Below are positions 32,810-42,156 of a stretch of 64,000 nucleotides of DNA, one piece after another. The notes below the pieces were generated by a model. That model worked only from the letters and a program-made list of their open reading frames with translations. It was not told the origin of the DNA and searched no databases. The DNA lies in the NCBI RefSeq assembly GCF_003576645.1, contig NC_044925.1, forward strand, positions 1,499,097-1,563,096, given 5' to 3'. Numbering within the stretch: the stretch's first letter is position 1; the number at the start of each line of letters is the position of its first letter. This DNA comes from Ipomoea triloba (lineage: Eukaryota > Streptophyta > Magnoliopsida > Solanales > Convolvulaceae). Position numbers and translations under genes: made by a program.

Positions 32810-33475
32810 TTTTATTGTGGACCATACATCAAAACGACGTCGTTTTGATTAATGACAACAGACAGCTGAAATAGCCTCCATTCCGCGTCATTTACTTTCA
32901 GTTCATATACACTGCAGTTACATTTTAACACAACTACAGTTTCATTCGATATTATACACTCAAATATGCGAACCTGTTATTTAGTTTCCTTTCAACACAA
33001 CTACAGTTTCTTTTATAATACACGGCAGTTTCCTTTCAACACAACTGTACTACAATATCATTTCGATATGACTACTATTTCATTGGACAATATAACCCCA
33101 AAAAAGTGAAATTGTTATTCAGTTTATACACTAAATTTTTTTTTTTTTTTTATAAATAATGCCTGGCCCGCAACTCGCTTTGGCCACGGACCAAGCCCGT
33201 TAGGCCCGCTTCTTAACGGACCATAAATTTTATAACCCTAACCCGTCCCACTTTGGGGCCTAATCGTCATTGTGTGAACCATATTATCAAATAATGTACA
33301 TTTAATATAAAAATAATGTATTTTTAGTATATTAAAATGCACATTGTATTCAGGGAATATACATTATTTGTGTACTGAATGTACATTTAATATATTAAAA
33401 ATATACTTTTTGTTATGGTTCACACATCACTATGTGGACCATGGTCTACATAATAATTTACCCTACAGGAGCGGG
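32810..33475. mobile_element. GGACCATGGTCC-family element
   Basis: Starts near ATTGTGGACCATACATCAAAACGACGTCGTTTTGATTAATG and ends near TGTGGACCATGGTCTACATAATAATTTACCC. The interior has ACACAACTACAGTTTCATT-type units, inverse to those of 5400-5970. A T run (33127-33143) and unrelated text around 33160-33250 (GGCCCGCTTCTTAACGG) suggest a nested fragment. Non-coding. Confidence 0.5.
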
Positions 33476-34226
33476 TGTAGGCCGGCCCGCGGGCTTCGGC
33501 CCACTTTGACTTACCCTACATAGGTCTAATGAGTTATATTTTTGCCATTTACATTAGGGTAAACGGATACGATGAGTCATATTTTGACTTTTACAAACAA
33601 TTTTATGAATAAAAAGGTTATAAGTTAATTGGGGTCTTCATGGGTAGCTCAGTTAATTTTTAGGTGACAAGTTACACTAAAAAACGTATATATGATCAAA
33701 TCTTGATAGTCTCGGGATCATGACACCACTACAACAATTTATAATTATTGATAAATCATTTGTTTATGTAAAAATGAATTCAACACCTAATTAATCAAGT
33801 GGGATTACAGTGCTTTGCAGGATTAGAATCGAATGAATTGTATTGAATGAGAATCTCGGGGAGACTAGAATAGGGGAATCACATGAAACCTATAATACAG
33901 AATCATAATCTGAGAGCTCTTAGAGAGACTATAATAGGAAAATCACAGGAAGCCTATAATAAGAAGCTAAATCTGACATAAATAAATAGAGTCCTAATAT
34001 GCATGCCATGAATTAATTTCCTCCATTTTATGCAACACAGTGGTTAACTACCAAGCTACCATCTTCTTCCTCCATAAAGGTTGAAGCCTGCTGGCCGGAA
34101 TCTTGGAATTTCTAGGGGAATAGTTTAGAAGTTGATGAAGAAGAAATTAAAGCATATAATTAAAGATTTAGTAAAATCTAGGAATGCATACATAAATTTA
34201 CATATTTAACATTATTCTTACATAAG
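33476..34226. repeat. Fragments of SOT flanking modules
   Basis: ACATAGGTCTAATGAGTTATAT and AACAATTTTATGAATAAAAAGG are worn copies of the 6290-6420 module. 34010-34226 matches the SOT6 3' flank. A local duplication GAGACTA(G)AATAGGG/AAAATCACA(T/G)GAA(A/G)CCTATAATA occurs at 33869 and 33930. Confidence 0.55.
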
Positions 34227-34301
34227 CGAACAGAGTTTAGTCGAGTGGACCCGAAAAGTAAGACAGACCGAGAAAAATTTGGACCATTTTGTGGTTTACA
34301 C

Positions 34302-34331
<30 letters not shown>
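34227..34331 (+). mobile_element. SINE with poly(A) tail in the SOT7 flank
   Basis: GCGAACAGAGTTTAGTCGAGTGGACCC...GTGGTTTACAC followed by about 28 A, then CTAACTAATTAAACACAC. Orthologous to the SOT6-flank insertion, with its first 35 or so bases deleted. It entered before SOT6 and SOT7 separated. Confidence 0.8.
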
Positions 34332-34332
<1 letters not shown>

Positions 34333-34347
34333 AACTAATTAAACACA

Positions 34348-35278
34348 CTAAATCCCATAAATAAAACCAGATTTGTGAAATTTCTCCTCAGTAAGTGCAT
34401 CTATACTTTTGATAGCCTCATCACTGAAGTAAGTTGTATGGTCACCCACCTTTCCTTGTCTAAAAAAATGAATTATAAGGAGTTGGAAACCAATCAGGAC
34501 AATTCTCAGACTTATTCACCTCATGATTCTTCAAAACCTCAAAGCTACAACACTTAACTATCTCTTCCACTTCCTTATCCTCCTCGCTGCCCGCAAAAGA
34601 ACAACCTAAAAACTCAACCAATCTTTTAACATGAGTTTTAGTATCATCTTTTAACTCTTCATAAGTAATAAAGAAGAATTTACTAGGATTCTTCAAACTA
34701 GCCATTCTGTACCCTAATACATGCTCGTAGTAAGGTCCGGATAGGACAGTCCCACGAAGAAATTTCTCCACGGCTTCTTCCAACTCCCACGGCGCTTCCT
34801 CGGCCATCTTCCACTTATTGGCGAAATGCCAGAGAGAATTTAAGGTGTCCTTTGGGTTCCTGGCAACATAAACCACACGACAGCCCGAGGATTCCAAGGT
34901 TTTGCCAAGCAGTTGGTAAGGAATATGTGTATGGAAAAGTCTAGTGGTATCCTCGGACGACAGTTGAGTTGATGATTCCGATGATTCTTGGTCTCCATAG
35001 ACTTGAATTTCTAGGAAAGGGACGAGGTCGTGGGGGTTGTTGTGGACCAGAGAATCAAGAGAGGAGCGATTGATGATGGAGTAAAGAAGAGATTTGAGCC
35101 ATGTGGTGCCGGTTTTAGGAAAGGAACTCAAGATTACGTCGCTGGGACGTGGGTTGAACTCGGCTAGCACTCGGTGAATTCTGGGGATAAAAAGAGGCAT
35201 GAACCAGAAGCCATTGATCTGCTCTAAATGTTTATCTCCCCACCATTTCTCTTCTTCTGAGATTTTGCTGTTCTCCAT
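34348..35278 (-). pseudogene. SOT7: sulfotransferase truncated by a homopolymer insertion
   Basis: Starts at ATG 35278. PKTGTTWLKS, FHTHIPYQLLG and RNPKDTLNSLWHF are intact. At 34462-34468 the plus strand has seven A where all paralogs have six (CTAAAAAATGAATTATAAGG). The frame stops right after WFPTPYNSFF, giving 272 residues. The remaining sequence to the old stop (34348) still encodes the PAPS loop and C-terminal helix in a shifted frame. Because the lesion is one base in an A run, sequencing or assembly error must be excluded. If real, the enzyme lacks the R-x-x-x-GD segment that holds the PAPS 3'-phosphate. Nearest relative SOT6. Promoter intact. Confidence 0.82.
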
Positions 35279-35314
35279 ATTGAGATTGATGACTAATAAT
35301 ACAAAGCTATTTTA

Positions 35315-35324
35315 CTATTTATAG
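35315..35324 (-). promoter_or_regulatory. TATA box of SOT7
   Basis: CTATAAATAG on the minus strand, 37 bp upstream of the ATG. Confidence 0.7.
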
Positions 35325-35459
35325 TGGTTTGGTTTGAAAAAGAGAGATAAATTCTCCTGAATCGACGACAACACATCATCATGTGACCCTTATCGTGTAG
35401 CACAGCTGCCATCAACCCAATTAAACTAAGTTACCTAACATCAGTGCCTCACATGCTAT

Positions 35460-36280
35460 CCTTATATCATAAATTTCAGTGTACACTGTAGATTATAATG
35501 TATATACATGTTTAATATTTTGAGTTTTTTTTTTTTTAATATTTTGTGATATAAAATTTTATAATTTAAAATGGGTGTATTCAATTAAAACTAATTTGGT
35601 GGTATTCAATTTAATTTTAAAGAATTTTTAAAAATACCACTATTTAGACTGTTCAAAAGTCTTTAAAAGAATTCAAATTTTTATAGAGTTTTTAAAAGTC
35701 TACTGGTATTTAGGATGGAATTTAAGGGTGTGAAAATGTCCAGCAACACAAGGCCTCAATTTTAGAGAGTCTAATATTTATTTTTGACTGTGCTACTTTA
35801 GAATTAAAAAAGAATCCGCAATTAATCTTAAAACTCATTTTTTCTCCAAATCACTTCTCTCTCCTATAATTAGGATCTAATTAACTGAACATGGTAAAAC
35901 AGTTATGTTTCCCCAAAGGCATAGATGATATCTCAAGCACTGAATCTGCAGATATAACTTGAAACCTGTACCATTCACCACAAATACGGCAATACCGCCT
36001 AAGAAATTTAATCTCCCCCCTAACAGATCGTTCTACTTGCATTCCAAATGATATTGGTTTTAAAGGTTGTGCTTATATTTTTGGTAGGACCTCATTTATT
36101 TACAAGAATAATGCCACAAAAATAGAAAAATCGGCCATTTTAATATTAAAAAAGTTATTAACTTTCATAAACTCTATCAGAATACGATTTCTGTAAGACT
36201 TTTTTTTTTTTCACTGATATAAATAGTTGAAATCTAACCATTCAATCCTAAACTTTTCAACCTTCTCTACAATGGGATTA
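35460..36280. repeat. Disrupted relative of the 9321-10425 element
   Basis: GGGTGTATTCAATTAAAACTA (35573) and TATAGAGTTTTTAAAAGTCTACTGGTATT (35687) match the left arm of 9321-10425. AACTTTCATAAACTCTATCAGAATA (36160) and the following 80 bp match its next segment. About 420 bp of unrelated DNA (35725-36145) separates the two, so an insertion split it. The palindrome array is absent. Confidence 0.5.
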
Positions 36281-36289
36281 CCGTGCCAC

Positions 36290-36564
36290 CCCTTCTTAGT
36301 TCAATCATTATTGCATGGACCACTGTGTGGACCAAAAATAAAAAGTACATTATTTTTGTGCTGAAGGTACATTATTTTTGTACTGTAGGTACATTATTTT
36401 AAAGTACATTATTTTTGTACTGAAGGTACATTATTTGATATATACTATAGTTGGCACCCTTCTCCTTTTGAATCTAAAGCCCAAACCATGCAATTAATTC
36501 CTTAGCCCCAAGCTCAAAGTCCATGCTTAGCCCCATAATTATTTCCTCTTGGGCTCCCATTAGA
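36290..36564. repeat. GGACCA-family fragment with GTACATTATTT repeats
   Basis: ATTGCATGGACCACTGTGTGGACC followed by five copies of a (A/G)GTACATTATTTTTGT(A/G)CTGAA-type unit. Similar to 33290-33400. Non-coding. Confidence 0.5.
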
Positions 36565-37500
36565 ATACTTTTTGTTAGTTTACACTAGACTAATATTAAA
36601 CATTTAAACCCCTAAAATCCTATCCAAATATAGCCTGAACAAAGTAAATCACGATTTGTACAAGCAACCTCTAAATCAATCCATGTCATTGATTTTGCGC
36701 ACAAGAATCGATCTGATCTCCATGCTTTCGCCAACTTTCAATCATCAAATTTGCAATTATTATCTCACTATTTTCATTACATACTCACAATTCCAATTAA
36801 TTTTCAAAACTGGAACCTGCTTTACATCACATTCAATAATAATAATAACAAATTAACAATAAAATAATAAATAATAAATATAATTAAAAAAAAAAAACAA
36901 AAAAGCCTTGAAAGTTTGAAAGCCAAGTGTAATTAAAAAAAAAAAGTAAAAAGGAAAGAAAAAACACACATAATCTTGCAAGAGTAGGGATGACAAATAA
37001 AAAAAAAACGTTGTGTGACATTTTTTGTAAATAACTCGAACTTTAAATGTAAGTAACATGTGTTAAAAGTGTAAGTAACAGATGCAAGTGTGCAAGTAAA
37101 ATCACTTAAAAGTGCAATAACCATTTACACTTTATAGTGCAAATAACTTATGTGGCATTTTCACAATGATGCACTTAACGATAACGATTTGTGTGACTGA
37201 TGATAACATTATACGTACTTAATATTGTTGTTTGGTGTACATTATATTGCTGCGCTTTTAACACATTTTACTTGTATTTAGGTGCACCCTATGAAACTGT
37301 TATTTGTACATCAAAGTTTAAATTATTTACAAAAATGCCACTGTAATTTGTTTAAATGTGTTTCTGATCACATTGATCTACCTAGATGGACGACTGCGAT
37401 GTGTGTGCGTGTGTGTGTGTATATATATATATATAATCGGGTCCACTCTATAGATGGCGTATTCATGATGATACGTGTTATTTAATATCTTTATCCATCG
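36565..37500. repeat. Copy of the 3725-4450 module
   Basis: See the 3540-4470 entry. Contains a (GT)n(AT)n microsatellite at about 37400-37433 at the same position as the larger one at 4477-4554. No gene. Confidence 0.55.
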
Positions 37501-38100
37501 TTTTAGGGATGGACACATTTCGGATTAAGCCCGAATTTTCACGAGTTCGACTCGAAAAAGTACATATCGGATCGGAGCAAAACAAGATCGGTTGATATTC
37601 TAGCTACAATGGGTGCCCATCAGTAATCAGAGTGGACGGCTTTCGACACAAGTTCCCTAAATTGCGAGGAGGTCTACCTCAATGACTTGACAGGTGCCAC
37701 CTACGTCCATGGAGTAAGGGAGTGTAACTACCTGTTTTTATCTTCCTCTGAATTACACTCGTCCGTTTCTGATAAAAACAAAGGGAGTCCCAACTTCATA
37801 GGATTTAGTAATTTACAATCCATGCCTAAGCTACTCCAAAGCTATCACTTTATGTAATAAGCAAAACACAACACATTTAAAAATCATTTGTTACTTCCTC
37901 ATCAATTAAATTAACGTATCACCTTGATTAATGTTGCTTGAAATTATGCTGGGAAGTTAGTGAAATAAAGCATATATACCAAAGTTTTTTTGATTGGATA
38001 AAATAAATTAAAGTACACAAAAGGTGGAGACCTAATTTGTTGTCCTTAACTCCAATAGAAAGTACTAACTAAGCACTATCAAGATCAAATAAACTGTTCA
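37501..38100. other. Intergenic, then SOT8 3' flank
   Basis: 37501-37780 is of unknown origin, with no frame. 37785-38100 is the SOT3/SOT8 3' module, lacking the TRIM-like element, the MITE and the SINE that occur in the SOT3 copy. Confidence 0.6.
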
Positions 38101-38236
38101 GGTAAGCTCTACTAAATTGACATTAGAGAATGAAATTAACACAAACATTGAGTAAACTCTTGGAAAGCATACATTTTTATTTTTAACGTTGTTCAACCCA
38201 CTCCAACATTTGTCAAGCACCAACAAATTAAAGACA

Positions 38237-39163
38237 CTAAATCCCATAAACAAATCCAGATTTATAAAATTTCTCTTCCGTACGTGCATCAATTCTTTTA
38301 ATAGCATCATCACTTAAGTGATTTCTATAGTCACCCACTTTTGCTTGTCTAAAAAATGAAGTATAGGGAGTTGGAGCCCAAGTAGTATAATCTTCGGACT
38401 TGTTAACCTCATGATTCTTCAAAACCCCAAAGCTGCAACACTTGACAATCTCCTCCACTTTCTTATCCTCCTCCTCCACAAAAGGACAACCCAAAAACTC
38501 AGCCAATTTTTTGACATGAGTTTTCGTGTCATCCATTAACTCTTCATAAGTAATAAAGAACACTTTATCAGGATTATTCAAACCCGCCATTCTATACCCC
38601 AATACATGCTCGTAGTAAGGTCCGTCAGGGACAACCCCACTCACAAATTTCTCCACAGCTTCTTCCAACTCCCATGGCCCTTCCACTGCCATTTCCCACT
38701 TATTCGCGAAATGCCAGAGTGAATTTAAGGTGTCCTTTGGGTTCCTGGCAACATAAACCACACGACAGCCCGAGGATTCCAAGGTTTTGCCTAGCAGTTG
38801 GTAAGGGATATGTGTACTGAAAATTCTAGGGGTATCCTCGGACGACAGGTAAGTTGATGAGTCCGATGATTCTTGGTCTCCATAGACTTGAATTTCTAGG
38901 AAAGGGACGAGGTCGCGGGGGTTGTTGTTGACCAGAGAATCAAGAGAGGAGCGATTGATGATGGAGTAAAGAAGAGATTTGAGCCATGTGGTGCCGGTTT
39001 TAGGAAAGGAACTCAAGATTACATCGCTGGGACGTGGGTTGAACTCGGCTAGCACCCGGTGAATTCTGGGGATAAGCATAGGCATGAACCAGAAGCCATT
39101 GATCTGCTCTAAATGGTTATCTCCCCACCATTTCTCTTCTTCTGAGAAATTGCTCTTCTCCAT
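38237..39163 (-). CDS. SOT8: cytosolic sulfotransferase, second subfamily, intact
   Basis: 308 residues from ATG 39163 (MEKSNFSEEEKWWGDNHLEQ). A nine-residue upstream extension would need a TTG start and is rejected. Motifs: P-loop PKTGTTWLK at 54-62, catalytic His in STHIPYQLLG, RNPKDTLNSLWHF with the serine kept, KVFFITYEEL, and FRQAKVGDYRNHLSDDAIKRID. It differs from SOT5 in the acceptor-side loops (EMAVEGPWELEEAVEKFVSG, YTTWAPTPYTSFF), so the acceptor may differ. Same cytosolic PAPS-dependent reaction expected. Only SOT3, a fragment, shares these features, so this is the sole full-length member of its subfamily in the window. Confidence 0.93.
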   Translation of the reverse strand: MEKSNFSEEEKWWGDNHLEQINGFWFMPMLIPRIHRVLAEFNPRPSDVILSSFPKTGTTWLKSLLYSIINRSSLDSLVNNNPRDLVPFLEIQVYGDQESSDSSTYLSSEDTPRIFSTHIPYQLLGKTLESSGCRVVYVARNPKDTLNSLWHFANKWEMAVEGPWELEEAVEKFVSGVVPDGPYYEHVLGYRMAGLNNPDKVFFITYEELMDDTKTHVKKLAEFLGCPFVEEEDKKVEEIVKCCSFGVLKNHEVNKSEDYTTWAPTPYTSFFRQAKVGDYRNHLSDDAIKRIDARTEEKFYKSGFVYGI

Positions 39164-39206
39164 AATCGAGTTTAATTTGATGAATAACAATGCAAAGCTA
39201 TTTAAG

Positions 39207-39215
39207 TATTTATAG
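39207..39215 (-). promoter_or_regulatory. TATA box of SOT8
   Basis: CTATAAATA on the minus strand, 44 bp upstream of the ATG. The upstream block AAACCACTATAAATAC is conserved with the main subfamily. Confidence 0.65.
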
Positions 39216-39417
39216 TGGTTTAATTTGGTTTGAAGAAAAAGATAATTAAATTATCATCATGTGATCATTAGATCGTGTACCGCAGGTGCTATCTATCCAC
39301 CAAACTAAGCTAGATACCTTAAATCACAACCGACCACGCATGTTACTCTGCATGAATACTGCATATATTCTAATAAGATAAATGCATGTGATGAGTGTTA
39401 ATTTTTATTATTTTTTA

Positions 39418-40175
39418 GGAAAAATGACACTTTTTCCCCCTATGTTATATGCTTATAGCACTTTTCCCCTGTTATTAAAGTGGTTGTTTTCCCCCTCAGT
39501 TATTTTAAAAGTGGTAGTTTCTCCCTTGTAATATTAAATTGACATTTTTGCCCTTAAAATAACTATTCATTTATTTTTATTCTCCAATCAATTGTTACTA
39601 ATATATATGGAAGATCACGGTTTGATACGAACCTAATCGAACACTGTAGCAATTGAACTTAAATAGTATAGACGGTTACGGTTACGATTCAGAACCGAAA
39701 AATAAAATAAAATAATTGTTAAATTTAGACTATTTTTAAATAAGAAATAGAATTATAAAAATAAATAAATAAATACATAAGTTTTGATTGGCGGTTCAAA
39801 ATCGAAATTGGAACCGAACTGTACCGATTTATCAAATAAGTGTTTGATCATTTTCACTATATATGACTGTGGCTAAGTTCCGGTTCACGGTTCAACAATT
39901 ATTTAATTTTAAATTTTTCGGTTCTGAATTGTAACTAGAACCGTCCATACTATTTCGGTATGACTGTTATAGTGTTTGGTTAGGTTCTAACCGAATCGTG
40001 ATCATCCATACATATAAATAATAATTTGTTAGAAAAGAAAAATAAATGAAATAATTATTTTTAAGCGTAACAATGTCAATTTAACATTTCAGGAGAGAAA
40101 ATTGCCACTTTAATAACACAGGGGGGGAAAAATGCTATATGCACATTACATAGAGAGAAAAAGTGTCATTTTCCC
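39418..40175. mobile_element. MULE-like element with a nested foldback
   Basis: GGAAAAATGACACTTTTTCC on the left faces GAAAAAGTGTCATTTTCCC on the right, inverted for about 120 bp (CTGTTATTAAAGTGG facing CCACTTTAATAACACAG). Flanks TATTTTTTA and TATTTTTTTTA could be a 9-bp duplication. Inside, about 39605-40010, is another inverted pair (GATCACGGTTTGATACGAACC facing GGTTCTAACCGAATCGTGATC), a second element nested within. Non-coding. Confidence 0.7.
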
Positions 40176-40227
40176 TATTTTTTTTATGTACATTTGACCT
40201 CAAATTTATATGATTTTGTGCAAAGCT

Positions 40228-40400
40228 AATCGAGATTGATGATTATTAATGCAAAGCTATTTTAATATTTATAGTGGTTTGGTTTGAAGAGAGAGATAAA
40301 TTATCCTGAATCGACGACAACACATCATCATGTGATCTTTATCGTGCCTCTCAAGCAATCCTTAGACCATCACTGCCTCATATGCAATCCTTATACCATG
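40228..40400 (-). promoter_or_regulatory. Orphan SOT promoter without a gene
   Basis: From AATCGAGATTGATG (the bases that lie directly before the ATG in SOT genes) through the TATA box CTATAAATAT (40265-40274, minus strand) to CGACGACAACACATCATC, this is a full copy of the main-subfamily promoter. Downstream of it no SOT coding base remains. The break falls within a few bases of where the ATG should be. It would now drive a non-coding transcript toward 40200, if it is active. Confidence 0.8.
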
Positions 40401-40880
40401 GATGACGGTTCGGACTACACTATGGGCTTTAGTACATGGGTATATATCTTATGAGTTTTTGTGTTTTTGTGTTATGAAATTCTATATAAGAGTATGAATT
40501 TTGTACTTGAAACTTATAAAAAATTATGTTTTATGTTATTAACTTTTGTCTTGTGTTGTGAAATTATGTGCCTATGAACACAAATTATATATGTATCTAA
40601 ATAAGATTTGAAAAATAAGTAAATATATAACATGTGTATGTGTCTTGTATTGTAATTTTTTGTGTCTTGTATTATAAAATTTTGTACCTTACAAGTATGA
40701 ATTATGTAACTCGCCGTTTCAGTCCTGGGTCCATAATGCTATGTGGACCCTAGTCCATGAAATTAACCAATCAATATATGTCACTTGTGGTCCTATATGA
40801 AATTAACTCCACTGAAATTAACCAAAAGTAACATTGATAATTGGCATATTTGTAAGGGGCATAAATTACAATTTTTCTTC
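40401..40880. repeat. GGACC-family repeat upstream of the orphan promoter
   Basis: TTATACCATGGATGACGGTTC to ATGTGGACCCTAGTCCATGA, with an interior like 8760-9080. It is the normal upstream neighbour of a SOT gene and supports the reading of 40228-40400 as a SOT relic. Confidence 0.55.
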
Positions 40881-42006
40881 ATTTATAAAAATTGACTCAA
40901 AGACTCTATAAAGCCAATTTGGAGGAGTTTTGGATCGTGCTAATCCCTATTCCCACGGTGTCGTGTGGATCGTGCTAATCCCTATTCCCAAATCAAATCC
41001 CAAATTGGTTAGCCTTGCGGGCTGAGTTATGCCAAATTTTCGTAACATTAATCCAACACATAGCCACTGATGGGCTCAGCCTTCTTGTTGAAGGCGTGGT
41101 TCGAATACTAGCGAGCCTTTGGCCTTAAGAACTCGTGGTAACGGTTCGTACATTGATGGCGAGTCTTCGGCCTTAAGAACTCGTTGCCTCGCCATTCTGG
41201 TACGCTAATAGCTCGGCCATAACGATTCGTTGCTTCGTCTCGCTATTAGGACACCCCGGGTTTAACTCCTCGTGTTCTCCTCTCGTCTTGTGTATGACTT
41301 GGGTTTGTGACCGTTCAGAGACTTAATTTATCTGTTATGAAATTAATTTCAAATTAATTTCAATTTTTAAATTCTGAATTAAATCTCAAGTAATGGTCTG
41401 TTGTTACAGGAGTAAAAAGTCTGATTTAATTAATCAGATTAATGTCGTGATTAATTGCTATTTAATCTTACAACTCCTATATAATTCGATGTAGAGCAAC
41501 AGATTTTACACAACACAACGAAATTATTTTCTCTCTCGAAAACTCTGCTTCTACTCCTTTCTTTGCCAAATTGTGTTCATCCCTTTGCTCTAGTTCGCTG
41601 GGTTCATTTGTTTGGGTGCTCAAATAGTGAATCATAACACGTTTTATCCTAGGAAACCTAGGCTACAACGCTCCAATCACTTTTCAGAGGTAGCAATAAG
41701 GTTTTAACGAAAGAGTGATTCGCTCGACTCGTGTTAACCACCTTCCAGAGAAAACCCCTTTCGTTCTTGTGCTTGTTATTATCCCAAAAATATTATTTTC
41801 CTAGTACTATTTCGTAACAAGCTTAAAACCTTATTCCTTTCTGTTCTGTCTCTAATTTCCTCGAAGAAATGGAGAACCCCGGTTTGCCAATTCACAATGG
41901 GGACGAGAATGTTGTTGAGAACAACAATGGTGGGAACGGCAACAATGTTGCACATTCCCAGGCACCACCAGTGAATGTTTGTTCACAAGACGGTTGTACG
42001 TTGTAG
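40881..42006 (+). mobile_element. 5' end of a retroelement with start of a gag-like frame
   Basis: A leader with GC-richer repeats (TTCGGCCTTAAGAACTCGT twice, 41125 and 41168; CCCTATTCCCA twice) runs into ATG 41869 and 45 codons (MENPGLPIHNGDENVVENNN, then GGNGNNVAHSQ...), a Gly/Asn-rich N-terminus of a kind seen in gag. It is cut at about 42000 by a GGACC-family-type sequence (GTAGTTTCATTTAAGCAC). The LTR boundary and primer site were not identified, so the class is uncertain. Confidence 0.4.
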
Positions 42007-42156
42007 TTTCATTTAAGCACAGCTATAGTTTCATTTTGTTTCAACTACAGTTTTATTCGACATTATACATACAATAGTCTTATTACAATGAGACATGTTA
42101 TTGAATTTCATTTTATACACACTGTAGTCTTATTACAACACCGCTAAATTATAATT

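Noticed and set aside
39164..39190. Nine-residue N-terminal extension of SOT8
   Set aside because: It needs a TTG start. ATG 39163 fits the paralogs and the TATA spacing.
40881..42006. Complete autonomous retroelement
   Set aside because: Only a leader and 45 gag-like codons are present. No pol and no second LTR were found.
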